Below the pieces are notes generated by a model. That model was not told where the DNA came from, did not search any database, and worked only from the letters and a program-made list of their open reading frames with translations. The position numbers and the translations under genes are program-made. Below are positions 35,725 through 44,006 of a DNA stretch of 64,000 nucleotides, piece by piece (the stretch's first letter is position 1; every line of letters begins with the position of its first letter). Source of the DNA: Mucilaginibacter sp. cycad4 (GTDB lineage: Bacteria; Bacteroidota; Bacteroidia; Sphingobacteriales; Sphingobacteriaceae); NCBI RefSeq assembly GCF_034263275.1, contig NZ_CP139559.1, forward strand, positions 1,178,001 to 1,242,000. The letters run 5' to 3'.

Positions 35725-36037
35725 GGTTTTTCAATGAATATGCAATATAGTATACCCGGATGAAAATAGAGGGCTTTTCATTTGCTTTGACAGTCCGATG
35801 GGGGGTGAACCCCTGTCATAATATGCCCCTTAAATGTCACTAACGCACCTTATCCGGCTACAAAAAACCAATTAGTTTTGAGATAGTTAAATATCTGAAA
35901 ATGAAAACAAACTAAAAATCCTGAATTCTTATTCAGATAACGGCTGAGACCGTGAAACCTTAGACTACGGTACGATCTCTCAAAACAATTAACGCTTACA
36001 ACTTTTAATTATATATCAACACCAAAATCATTTACCT
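35725..36037. promoter_or_regulatory. Leader and promoter region of the tandem VOC gene
   Basis: A TAGTTTTG -7 box at 35873-35880 would start a transcript with a leader of about 150 nt. Within it are three short inverted repeats: AGATA/TATCT (35881-35896), CTGAAT/ATTCAG (35921-35936) and a composite GAGA-CCGT / ACGG-TCTC near 35945-35979. This could be a structured 5' UTR, but no known riboswitch fits. Confidence 0.35.
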
Positions 36038-36943
36038 ATGTTACCCATCAAACCACACATCTGGTTCGACCAGGATAAAGCCAGAGAAGCTGCCGAATTT
36101 TATGCAACCTTAATGCCGGATTCGGTTTTAAACTACGTTAATCATTTCCCAATGCCCGGCGGAGAATGCGAAATAGTTGAATTTACTTTTGCCGGCCAGC
36201 CGTTCCTGGGTATCAGTGCCGGGGATGGATTAAAGATCAGCCCTTCTATTTCTTTTATGATCAATTTTGATCCCTCCCGTGATCCGGACGCTGTCAGCCG
36301 CATTGACAAAGTTTGGAACAAATTGTCAGAAAACGGAAAGATAATGATGCCGCTTGACCGCTATCCTTTCAGTGAGCGCTATGGCTGGGTAAGCGATAAA
36401 TATGGCGTGTCATGGCAACTGATACTGACTAACCCCGCCGGTGAAGAAAGGCCGGTGATTGTTCCGTCGCTGATGTATACCGGCCAGGTGGCCGGTAAAA
36501 CCAATGAAGCTATAGACTTTTACTGTTCCGTGTTTAAAGACGGTAAACGCGGTATTACGGCCCCGCGTCCGGAGGATATGGGGCCTGATAAAGCCGGCAC
36601 ACTGATGTACGCCGATTTTTATATCGGCCAAACCTGGCTGGCCGCCATGGACAGCGCGCATCCGCACGGTTTCAGTTTTAACGATGCGGTGTCGTTGTTG
36701 ATCCCCTGTGAAACGCAGGAAGAGATCGATTACTACTGGTCGGCGCTTTCGGCTGACGGCGAAACCGGGCAATGCGGCTGGCTGAAGGACAAATACGGCG
36801 TATCCTGGCAGGTTACATCAACGGTTATGTTAGAAACACTGAAAAACGGCCGCTCCGAACAAATTGCACGCGTTACGCAAGCTTTTATGACAATGAAGAA
36901 AGTTGACGTCGCAGCGCTGCAACTGGCCTCTGATGGCCGGTGA
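36038..36943 (+). CDS. Tandem-VOC PhnB-like protein
   Basis: 301 residues formed by two PhnB/3-demethylubiquinone-methyltransferase-like VOC domains. Domain 1 (1-135): IKPHIWFDQDKAREAAEFYA, DKYGVSWQLILTN. Domain 2 (about 145-280): PSLMYTGQVAGKTNEAIDFY, LKDKYGVSWQVTS. Each domain ends in the same DKYGVSWQ strand, showing the internal duplication. Proteins of this type are metal-binding but have no agreed reaction. Cytosolic. Confidence 0.85.
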   Translation: MLPIKPHIWFDQDKAREAAEFYATLMPDSVLNYVNHFPMPGGECEIVEFTFAGQPFLGISAGDGLKISPSISFMINFDPSRDPDAVSRIDKVWNKLSENGKIMMPLDRYPFSERYGWVSDKYGVSWQLILTNPAGEERPVIVPSLMYTGQVAGKTNEAIDFYCSVFKDGKRGITAPRPEDMGPDKAGTLMYADFYIGQTWLAAMDSAHPHGFSFNDAVSLLIPCETQEEIDYYWSALSADGETGQCGWLKDKYGVSWQVTSTVMLETLKNGRSEQIARVTQAFMTMKKVDVAALQLASDGR

Positions 36944-36963
36944 CCAGTGTTGGCCTGGTGCTG

Positions 36964-37464
36964 CTATTGAGTTGTTAATTTACCCAGTTTGGCATACTCC
37001 ACATCATTGGGCTCCCATAACTCAATTTTGTTGCCTTCGGGATCCATCAAATGTACAAAGTTGCCATAACTGGCTTTCTCTATCGAGTCGGTCGGCAGGA
37101 TGCCGGCCGATTTGAGGCTGGCTAATAAACGGTCCAGCCCTTCCACGCGGTAGTTGATCATAAACTGCTTTTCAGAGGGCTGGAAATATTTAGTGGTTTC
37201 TTTAAAGGGCGCCCATAAAGTAAAGCCTTTTTTAGTGCTGTCCATGCCCTGGTGCCATTCAAAATTAGAACCGTATTCGCCCATTTGCAAGCCAAGGTTT
37301 TTGCTGTACCAGGTCTTCAGCGCCGCCGGATCTTTGGCTTTAAAGAAAATGCCGCCTATACCTGTTACCCGAGGGCCGGTATTCACTGGTTGGGTAAACC
37401 GGCTGAAGCCGTAGCCCAGCATAAAAGAAACAAGCAACAATGCAGCAAGGGTAAACTTTTTCAT
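36964..37464 (-). CDS. Exported VOC-domain protein
   Basis: 166 residues. A signal or anchor (TLAALLLVSFMLGYGF, about 4-19) precedes a single VOC domain: VTGIGGIFFKAKDPAALKTW, LGLQMGEYGSNFEW and the C-terminal GNFVHLMDPEGNKIELWEP, whose H and E are typical glyoxalase metal-ligand positions. Export of a VOC protein is uncommon. Convergent with the tandem VOC gene. Confidence 0.78.
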   Translation of the reverse strand: MKKFTLAALLLVSFMLGYGFSRFTQPVNTGPRVTGIGGIFFKAKDPAALKTWYSKNLGLQMGEYGSNFEWHQGMDSTKKGFTLWAPFKETTKYFQPSEKQFMINYRVEGLDRLLASLKSAGILPTDSIEKASYGNFVHLMDPEGNKIELWEPNDVEYAKLGKLTTQ

Positions 37465-37518
37465 AACACCTGAATTTTAAACCTAAAGATAATCAATTGA
37501 TTTTGCTTATCTTGGTCT

Positions 37519-37908
37519 ATGAGCATTACGGAATTCATCAGCGGAGCATCCGCGGAAAGACAGGCCATTTTAACCACGCTGCACGAGGCGATTATGGCGA
37601 ACGATCCGACTGTTGTCCCGCTTGTGAAGCCGATGATGGGTAAGGAAATGATCTTATACGAGGAGCGCTCTTATATGAAGTATGGACTCGCCAGTACGAA
37701 GAATTATATGTCATTGCATTGCCTGCCTATGTATATGAACCCGGCGCTGCACCAGCAATTTGAAAAGCTGTTGCCGGACGCTAAATTTCAGAAAGGCTGT
37801 ATCAATTTTAAAGATGAAGCCGCTATGCCGGTGGCGGTACTGGTGAGGCTGATCACCGATTGCTCGGCCATTAGTATCGCAGAGATGCTCGAAAAACGTA
37901 AAAGATAG
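37519..37908 (+). CDS. DUF1801 (YdhG-like) protein
   Basis: 129 residues. The first helix pair (RQAILTTLHEAIMANDPTV), the core strand MILYEERSYMKYGLAS and SLHCLPMYMNPALHQQFEKL, with a basic end, fit the DUF1801 fold. Small cytosolic protein of unknown role. The next gene starts 7 bp later, so the two are translated from one message. Confidence 0.7.
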   Translation: MSITEFISGASAERQAILTTLHEAIMANDPTVVPLVKPMMGKEMILYEERSYMKYGLASTKNYMSLHCLPMYMNPALHQQFEKLLPDAKFQKGCINFKDEAAMPVAVLVRLITDCSAISIAEMLEKRKR

Positions 37909-37915
37909 ATCACCG

Positions 37916-38317
37916 ATGAGCTGGACCTGCCCGAAATGCGAACGGGAGCTGCCAAAAGCGGAGCAACGCCATTATTGTGCACGCGTTAGTCTCGACAGCT
38001 TATTCAAAGGCCGCCCCGCAGAACTGGTACTGGTGTTTGATAAAATTTTGGCGGAAGTGGCCGACTGGGAAAGCGTACTCGTTGGCATCACCCCCAACTG
38101 TATCGTTTTTACCCGTCGGCTCACCTTTCTGGTGATCCGGCCTATGAAAAAGGAACTGGACATTAAATTCTATTCAAAAGTACCGCACCCCGAAAAACCG
38201 GTGCTTAAAAGCGTTGCCTCGGGTAATAAATTCGAAAACCATATCCGTATTGCCCTGCTGGACGACCTGCGTCCGGATTTGTTTACTTACCTGCGGGAAT
38301 CTTACCAGATATTATAA
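37916..38317 (+). CDS. DUF5655 protein with N-terminal zinc ribbon
   Basis: 133 residues. CPKCERELPKAEQRHYC at 5-21 is a three-cysteine/histidine zinc ribbon. The rest, FKGRPAELVLVFDKILAEVA to FENHIRIALLDDLRPDLFTY, matches DUF5655, found also as a C-terminal module in transport and DNA-related proteins. No catalytic residue can be named. Cotranscribed with the DUF1801 gene. Confidence 0.75.
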   Translation: MSWTCPKCERELPKAEQRHYCARVSLDSLFKGRPAELVLVFDKILAEVADWESVLVGITPNCIVFTRRLTFLVIRPMKKELDIKFYSKVPHPEKPVLKSVASGNKFENHIRIALLDDLRPDLFTYLRESYQIL

Positions 38318-38436
38318 CCGTATGTTCGGCCAAACCAGGATATTGGAACTCTTTATATATATGTGAGTTGTTTTATGGTATTGATTTGCAAATGCTTAGG
38401 TATATTTTCTATCTTTATAGAACAAAACCTGCAACC

Positions 38437-39729
38437 ATGTCCAACTATAAAATCGTCACTAGCCTTTTCGCTAATACTTTTAAATCCGTTGATCATAACG
38501 GTAATGGAAAAAGTAAAAACAATACAATTTTGATGGGGTCATACGTGTTACTTACCGGCAACGCCAGGGGCGATTGGCAGGAAGTAACTGCGTTTAGCAT
38601 AACCGGCTGGATCCGGAATAATGATATTGGAGATGAGCCGGGGATGAAAGTATTTTTTGTGGATGTTGGCCAGGGAGACGGTGCACTTATTGAAGTCGGG
38701 AACAAATTTAAAATGCTGATTGACGGAGGTCCGGACACTAACCTTGGCAATTACCTCCGGAAATGGCAGTATAAATATTATTTCGATAGGAACGAGAAAG
38801 TTCATTTTGATTATGTGGTGATCAGCCACTTTGATAAAGATCATTATCAGGGACTGATAGACATCATAAATGACGATCATTATACCTTCGGCACTATATT
38901 TCATAACGGGATAGCCAAATTTAATAGTGATAAAGCCGATTTCCCGGCCTCATACAACACTGAACTTGGCATCAAAAAGAAAAAAAATGGAGTGAATTAC
39001 TTAACCACTTATTTTGATTCTATAGCAGATTTAAATGCCTTGAAAACTAACGGCGGAATGCTTGACTTAATGCAAAAATTTACTTTTGCAGTTAGCAATG
39101 CCAGGCAGCAGGGCCGGTTACAGAATTTTATGAGGGCTGATTATCAAACCGGTTTGATCCAGGTACCTATTGCCGGTAAAACGCTCAAGCTGGAGTTCCT
39201 TGCACCGGTTGTTAAACATGATCCTATAGAATATCTATATTTAGATGATGAAGCCCATACCATTAACGGGCATAGCGTTGTCTTGAAATTGACCTTTGGA
39301 AGCCGTTCCGTGCTGTTTGGCGGAGATCTTAATTCGCAGGCAGAAGATCATCTGTTGAAGCATTATGGCGAAAATAATCCATTTGAAGTGGATATTGCCA
39401 AGTCATGTCATCATGGTGCGTCGGAGTTTACAACCGAGTATATGGCAAAGGTCAACCCTTACGCTACTGTTATTTCTTCGGGAGATAACGAATCATATTC
39501 GCATCCTAGGGCTGATGCCATAGGTTGCGCCGGAAAATATTCAAAATCAAAACGGCCGCTGGTTTTCTCTACTGAACTTGCAAGGTCTACAAATGTAACA
39601 ACCGATAAGATCAAATATGGTATGATCAATCTTAGGTGTAACGGTGATGATGTGATTATGGCGCAAATGAAAGAGGTTGTTTCCGGTGCCTCCGTTTGGG
39701 ACCTTTATGACAAATTCATCGCGCTTTAA
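38437..39729 (+). CDS. Stand-alone ComEC/Rec2-like metallo-beta-lactamase-fold hydrolase
   Basis: 430 residues from the ATG at 38437 (upstream frame only offers TTG). An N-terminal SH3-like strand set (GSYVLLTGNARGDWQEV, SITGWIRNND) precedes the hydrolase. Motifs are FFVDVGQGDGALIEVG, LIDGGPD, the metal site SHFDKDHYQGL, then VLFGGDLNSQAE and SCHHGASEF, ending in VISSGDNESYSHPRADA. These are the ComEC-type MBL motifs without any membrane channel domain. Such cytosolic relatives are probable nucleases or phosphodiesterases, some in conflict systems, but no partner gene is obvious here. Confidence 0.8.
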   Translation: MSNYKIVTSLFANTFKSVDHNGNGKSKNNTILMGSYVLLTGNARGDWQEVTAFSITGWIRNNDIGDEPGMKVFFVDVGQGDGALIEVGNKFKMLIDGGPDTNLGNYLRKWQYKYYFDRNEKVHFDYVVISHFDKDHYQGLIDIINDDHYTFGTIFHNGIAKFNSDKADFPASYNTELGIKKKKNGVNYLTTYFDSIADLNALKTNGGMLDLMQKFTFAVSNARQQGRLQNFMRADYQTGLIQVPIAGKTLKLEFLAPVVKHDPIEYLYLDDEAHTINGHSVVLKLTFGSRSVLFGGDLNSQAEDHLLKHYGENNPFEVDIAKSCHHGASEFTTEYMAKVNPYATVISSGDNESYSHPRADAIGCAGKYSKSKRPLVFSTELARSTNVTTDKIKYGMINLRCNGDDVIMAQMKEVVSGASVWDLYDKFIAL

Positions 39730-39884
39730 ATAATGTTGATCGGTCTTATTTCGTAAGCTTAAATGCCCGCCTGGTATAACTTTAGCCAGTTTTCCACCGT
39801 ATAATAATAACAGGCGTCTGGTTATGTATATTTACCGGGCATGTCGGCCAATGACCGACGCTATCTCTTATTTTTGAAGTTTCA

Positions 39885-41645
39885 ATGAAAATCAGCCGAT
39901 ATTTCCGCGACAGGTATAACCAGATCCTTGCCCGGGAACCTGAAATGCTTACCAAAGCCCGGATACGCATCCTTGCGCAGGCTATAATAGCGTTCATTTT
40001 TTTATTCGGTTTCCTGTTTATTTACAGTTTAGTAGCAGGCTGGGGGATTTTAATCAACACAAGATTGGGCATATTCCTGTCGATTTTTATCGCCACACTT
40101 GCACTTTTCTTATTTAAACAGCCCTGGACGCGGGCCGGGCACGTTTTCCTGGCCTGTTTCACCATCCTGATCTGGTCAGGGGCCCTGTTATCCCGGCAGG
40201 GGGTAACCCTCGTAACCATTCAGTATACCCTGCTGATTATTACCGGCGGTTATTATATCCTCGGCGCCCGTTGGGGCCTGATCTATTCCCTGGCTAACCT
40301 GATCCCCGTTATCGCCCTGGTAATCACGGAGCATCTGTTTAACTATCGCTTCCCCAGCCAGCAGTTAACTACAAAGCCTTATGCTTTCGTTTTTGTCCTG
40401 GTGTTCAATTTTATCCTGCTGGTTTTTATCCACTACAATTTTTTTAGGGCATTTAAAAGAACCAACCGGACAGAGCGGCGACTCAAAGCCGACTTGCAGT
40501 TAGCGTTGACAGCTGCCCAGGAGCTGGCCGCGGCGAAAACCAATTTCCTGTCCACAATGTCTCACGAGCTTCGTACACCGCTGAACGCGGTAATTGGGAT
40601 GTCTAATATCCTGGCGATGGAAAATAAGCAGCCTGAACAGAAGGAAAACCTGGACATTCTGCGTTTTTCGGCGGAGAACCTGATGGCTATTATCAATGAT
40701 ATCCTGGATTTTAATAAAATAGATGCAGGCCAGGTACAATTGGAGCAAAACGATTTCCGACTTGACGATCTCCTGAAAAATGTATATGGCGCATTCCGCT
40801 CAAAAGCCATAGCTAAAAGCCTTGACTTTTCCTATCTTCCCGACCCGCAACTGCATGGAGTAACTGTAAGCGGCGATCAGAGCCGTCTGACCCAGGTACT
40901 ATTCAATCTGGTCGAAAATGCGCTCCGTTACACTCCCTCCGGTTATATACGTTTGCAAACCCGGGTGAGCTTAAAAACGGAAGAGGGGATCCGGGTACTA
41001 TTCCGGGTAGAAGATAGTGGCATCGGTATTCCGCAGGATAAACAAGAGCATATCTTTGACCCGTTTGTGCAGGTATCCGCCAAAACGAGCCGGCAATACC
41101 ATGGTGCCGGATTGGGGCTGACCATTGTAAGCCGGTTGGTGGCACTGCATGGTGGAGTGCTCATTTTTGCCAGTGAAGAGGGAAAGGGGAGTACCTTCAG
41201 CTTCGGGCTCAGCTTTCCGATCGTTTATCCCGAACCCGTTCCGGTTTCCGGGGTTTCCGGGGATGACAGGGGAATAGATACCCTACGTGTGCTCATTGCC
41301 GAAGATAATGAGGTTAATGTATTGGTAATGAAAAAGATATTAAAGAACTGGAATATTCAGCCGGATGTAGCAGTTAATGGCCAGGAAGCAGTTGATGCAT
41401 GCCGGCAAAAGGTGTATGACGTGGTACTGATGGATATCAATATGCCGGTAATGGACGGGTTTGAGGCAGCTAAACTCATCAAGGAATCAACACCTCCGGG
41501 CAAAGTACCGGTGCGGATCATCGCAGTAACGGCTTCTGTCGATGCAGCTGCAGAGCAACTCGGCGGATATCGTTACCTGGATGATTACATGCTCAAACCG
41601 TTCCGCCCGGAAAGCTTAAAAGAAAAACTACTGCTCGCCTGTTAA
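39885..41645 (+). CDS. Hybrid sensor histidine kinase/response regulator
   Basis: 586 residues. Six membrane helices (about 25-195) form the sensor; no PAS domain. HisKA: NFLSTMSHELRTPLNAVIGM with phosphoacceptor H227. HATPase_c: NLVENALRYTP (N box), VEDSGIGIP (G1), GAGLGLTIV (G2). Receiver (about 465-586): LIAEDNEVN, phosphoacceptor D517 in VVLMDINMPVMDG, and KP near the end (LKPF). Signal relay probably ends on the fused receiver or a separate protein. It appears monocistronic. Confidence 0.9.
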   Translation: MKISRYFRDRYNQILAREPEMLTKARIRILAQAIIAFIFLFGFLFIYSLVAGWGILINTRLGIFLSIFIATLALFLFKQPWTRAGHVFLACFTILIWSGALLSRQGVTLVTIQYTLLIITGGYYILGARWGLIYSLANLIPVIALVITEHLFNYRFPSQQLTTKPYAFVFVLVFNFILLVFIHYNFFRAFKRTNRTERRLKADLQLALTAAQELAAAKTNFLSTMSHELRTPLNAVIGMSNILAMENKQPEQKENLDILRFSAENLMAIINDILDFNKIDAGQVQLEQNDFRLDDLLKNVYGAFRSKAIAKSLDFSYLPDPQLHGVTVSGDQSRLTQVLFNLVENALRYTPSGYIRLQTRVSLKTEEGIRVLFRVEDSGIGIPQDKQEHIFDPFVQVSAKTSRQYHGAGLGLTIVSRLVALHGGVLIFASEEGKGSTFSFGLSFPIVYPEPVPVSGVSGDDRGIDTLRVLIAEDNEVNVLVMKKILKNWNIQPDVAVNGQEAVDACRQKVYDVVLMDINMPVMDGFEAAKLIKESTPPGKVPVRIIAVTASVDAAAEQLGGYRYLDDYMLKPFRPESLKEKLLLAC

Positions 41646-42037
41646 ACGGAGACGGGATACAAGGAATTAAAACGTTGGTCATACCTGCTGATTTTTTGAT
41701 CCGGCGATATCGATCACGAAGCGGTACTTTATGTCGCCTTTTTCCAGCCTTTCAAAGGCTTCAATAATGTCGTTAACCGTAATGAGCTCGATATCTGCCG
41801 TAATGTTATGCATTCACACCATGCCTGCAGAAACAAAGTGGAAACCGATCGCACTATTTTATTGTCCATGAGGTAAAATTATGAAACTCAAACTTTCAAC
41901 TCAAGTGATAAAAGGCCATTTACTCTCTCATTTCCGGATAGTAAACAGGTGGTTCCGGCATACTTTAAACGATTGCTGAGTACATAAGCAGTCTGGTTTG
42001 GCATAAGCAAATTGCGCTACCATACAAACTTCCACCA
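41646..42037. other. Intergenic region holding a gene remnant
   Basis: 392 bp between the hybrid kinase and sugar dehydrogenase genes. The 41679-41818 part is the decayed dehydrogenase end described separately. The other 220 bases contain no ORF or repeat I can support. Confidence 0.4.
41679..41818 (-). pseudogene. Remnant of a zinc-dependent alcohol dehydrogenase C-terminus
   Basis: On the minus strand the frame reads HNITADIELITVNDIIEAFE then RLEKGDIKYRFVIDIAG and a stop. This is the C-terminal end of YahK/AdhA-type NADP-dependent alcohol dehydrogenases (intact versions read CAEHNI..DIE.I....IN.A..R...GDVKYRFVIDM). A TGA lies two codons before the His, where the family has Cys, and no further matching sequence precedes it. 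The catalytic and cofactor domains are absent. Confidence 0.7.
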
Positions 42038-43255
42038 TTAAAGCTTACCTATTTTGTAAAGATTGCCGTTATCCGTAACACCATATAATGCGCCATCTTT
42101 GCCGGTGACAAGGGAACGCCAGCGTTCGCCCTTGTCTTTCAGCAGGCGTTCTTCTGCTACAATCTTATTGTCTTTGATAATTAGCCTGATGATATGCGAT
42201 CCGCCTAAGGCGCCTACAAATAAATCTCCTTTCCATTCGGGGATCAGGTTGCCTGTATAAAAGGTTATACCGCATGGTGAAATACTTGGGTTCCAGTAAT
42301 AGACGGGTTGGGCCATGCCTTCTTTTTGCTGAATCCCTTCGCCAACCTTTACACCCCGGTACTCAATGCCATAAGTAATAACCGGCCAGCCGTAGTTTTT
42401 TCCCGGCCGGATGATGTTAATTTCATCACCTCCGCGCGGACCGAATTCCGACTCCCATAATTCGCCTGTATTGGGGTTCATCGTCATGCCTTCAGGGTTT
42501 CTTAAACCATAGGCATAAATTTCGGGTAAGGCCCCGGCTTTTTGCGCAAATGGTCCGCCGGGCACAGGTTTTCCGTCACGGGTTATATGTAATACTTTTC
42601 CTATTGCAGTGTTCAGATCCTGGGCCTTGACACGCATTTCATCATCTCCATGTTCACCTGTGCTTACAAAAAGGTTGCCCTGTTTATCAAAAACAATTCG
42701 TGAGCCGAATTGCAGATGGCCATTATAGGCGGGTTTAGCATGATAGATCACCTTTACATTTTCGAGCCTGCTATAATCAGACGAAAGCACACCTGTGGCA
42801 ACAGCCAACTGGAATCCTTCAGGAACCTTTTCGGAGTATGACCAAAACAACGTCCGGTCTTTTACAAAAGAAGCGTCAAAATTGACATCTAACAAACCTC
42901 CCTGACCACCCACGGCAACTGCTGGTAAACCTTGAATATTCCTATCCAAACCGCCGTCAGCCTTTAATATCCGCATGGTACCGCCTTTTTCTGTAATTAA
43001 AAAACGTCCGTCGGGCAGGCAGCGTAAAGCAAAGGGCTGCTTCAGGTCATGATTGATCACAGTTACACTGAGTTTGGTTTTAGTTTGTGCGCCGGGTGCC
43101 CTTGTCTGACCCGGGAAAGCAGGCTTGTAGTCGGCCGTCGGTGATTGTGTTTCAACGGGCGGCAGCGATTGGGCAACAGATTGGGAAATATTAAGAAGAA
43201 AGCAAAGTGAGGCAATTGCGCCGGTAACTAACAATGGTCTGATTGGTTTTGTCAT
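42038..43255 (-). CDS. PQQ-dependent sugar dehydrogenase (glucose/sorbosone type)
   Basis: 405 residues from ATG 43255, which opens a signal peptide (PLLVTGAIASLCFLLNISQS) ending SVAQS. The propeller has LKQPFALRCLPDGRFLITEK, AVGGQGGLLDVNFDASF, RIVFDKQGNLFVSTGEHGDD, YGLRNPEGMTMNPNTGELWE and GPRGGDEINIIRPGKNYGWP, the diagnostic Asd/YliI-like sequence of soluble aldose sugar dehydrogenases. Periplasmic; oxidises aldoses with bound PQQ and calcium. It diverges from the molybdenum hydroxylase operon. Confidence 0.88.
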   Translation of the reverse strand: MTKPIRPLLVTGAIASLCFLLNISQSVAQSLPPVETQSPTADYKPAFPGQTRAPGAQTKTKLSVTVINHDLKQPFALRCLPDGRFLITEKGGTMRILKADGGLDRNIQGLPAVAVGGQGGLLDVNFDASFVKDRTLFWSYSEKVPEGFQLAVATGVLSSDYSRLENVKVIYHAKPAYNGHLQFGSRIVFDKQGNLFVSTGEHGDDEMRVKAQDLNTAIGKVLHITRDGKPVPGGPFAQKAGALPEIYAYGLRNPEGMTMNPNTGELWESEFGPRGGDEINIIRPGKNYGWPVITYGIEYRGVKVGEGIQQKEGMAQPVYYWNPSISPCGITFYTGNLIPEWKGDLFVGALGGSHIIRLIIKDNKIVAEERLLKDKGERWRSLVTGKDGALYGVTDNGNLYKIGKL

Positions 43256-43535
43256 GGTAAGATGTATTTGTTGTGAAGATAAATAATATGCCGGCAAATG
43301 GTAAAATGTGTCGAACAAATAAATCTATCCACTCCGATATATAAAAAGCGTTAGGATAGTTATGACCATGTGATCTGCTTAGCCAACGATTTCAACAGGT
43401 AAAAAGCCAGCGCCAGATTTAGTCTGCAATGGATTTAAAGAAAAATAACTATTTGATTTAGACTGGTATTCCTGGTAGAAATACTTAAATTTAATTATTA
43501 GTTCCCGGTTTCAAACCTAACTTAAACTCTTCAAT

Positions 43536-44006
43536 ATGATAGCGATAACAATCAATGGGAAACAGCGGGAGGTTGCCGCTGACCCGGACATGCCTTTACT
43601 GTGGGTTATTCGTGATCTTTTAGGCCTTACCGGCACCAAATTCGGTTGTGGCGTGGCGCAGTGCGGGGCATGTACTGTACACCTGAATGGCGAAGCTGTA
43701 CGGTCATGCGTAACAAAGGTGAGCCGCGCGGCAGGGCAGCAGGTCACTACAATTGAAGGGCTCTCTGAATTAAATGACCACCCTTTGCAAATTGCCTGGG
43801 CCGAGTTCGATGTTCCGCAATGCGGTTACTGCCAGTCGGGCCAACTTATGTCTGCGGCTGTTTTGCTGCGGGAAAATCCCAATCCAACAGATCAGGATAT
43901 TGACGATGCGATGTCGGGTAATATTTGCCGTTGCGGTACTTATCCCCGCATCCGGTCGGCTATACACAAAGCGGCAGAATTGCAGCGGGAAGGAGCAAAA
44001 TCATGA
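43536..44006 (+). CDS. (2Fe-2S) small subunit of an isoquinoline 1-oxidoreductase-like enzyme
   Basis: 156 residues. The N-terminal ferredoxin-like domain has [18 protein letters not shown] (C38, C43, C46) and C58. The C-terminal helical domain has the second cluster [10 protein letters not shown] and [12 protein letters not shown]. This is the IorA/CoxS class of two-cluster electron-transfer subunits. Its stop overlaps the start of the molybdenum subunit by ATGA, so they are translationally coupled. Confidence 0.92.
   Translation: MIAITINGKQREVAADPDMPLLWVIRDLLGLTGTKFGCGVAQCGACTVHLNGEAVRSCVTKVSRAAGQQVTTIEGLSELNDHPLQIAWAEFDVPQCGYCQSGQLMSAAVLLRENPNPTDQDIDDAMSGNICRCGTYPRIRSAIHKAAELQREGAKS

Noticed and set aside
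35940..35980. CTGAGA and AAACCTTAGACT resembling a TPP riboswitch
   Set aside because: The 5' helix and the GATAATGCC-like core are missing and the downstream gene is a VOC protein, not a thiamine gene.
36038..38317. Cluster of VOC, DUF1801 and DUF5655 genes as a defence or toxin island
   Set aside because: No toxin, antitoxin, nuclease or NTPase motif is present, and such small genes are common in soil Bacteroidota.
43925..44002. Longer start for the molybdenum subunit
   Set aside because: It begins with TTG, overlaps the 2Fe-2S gene and would bury the twin-arginine signal.
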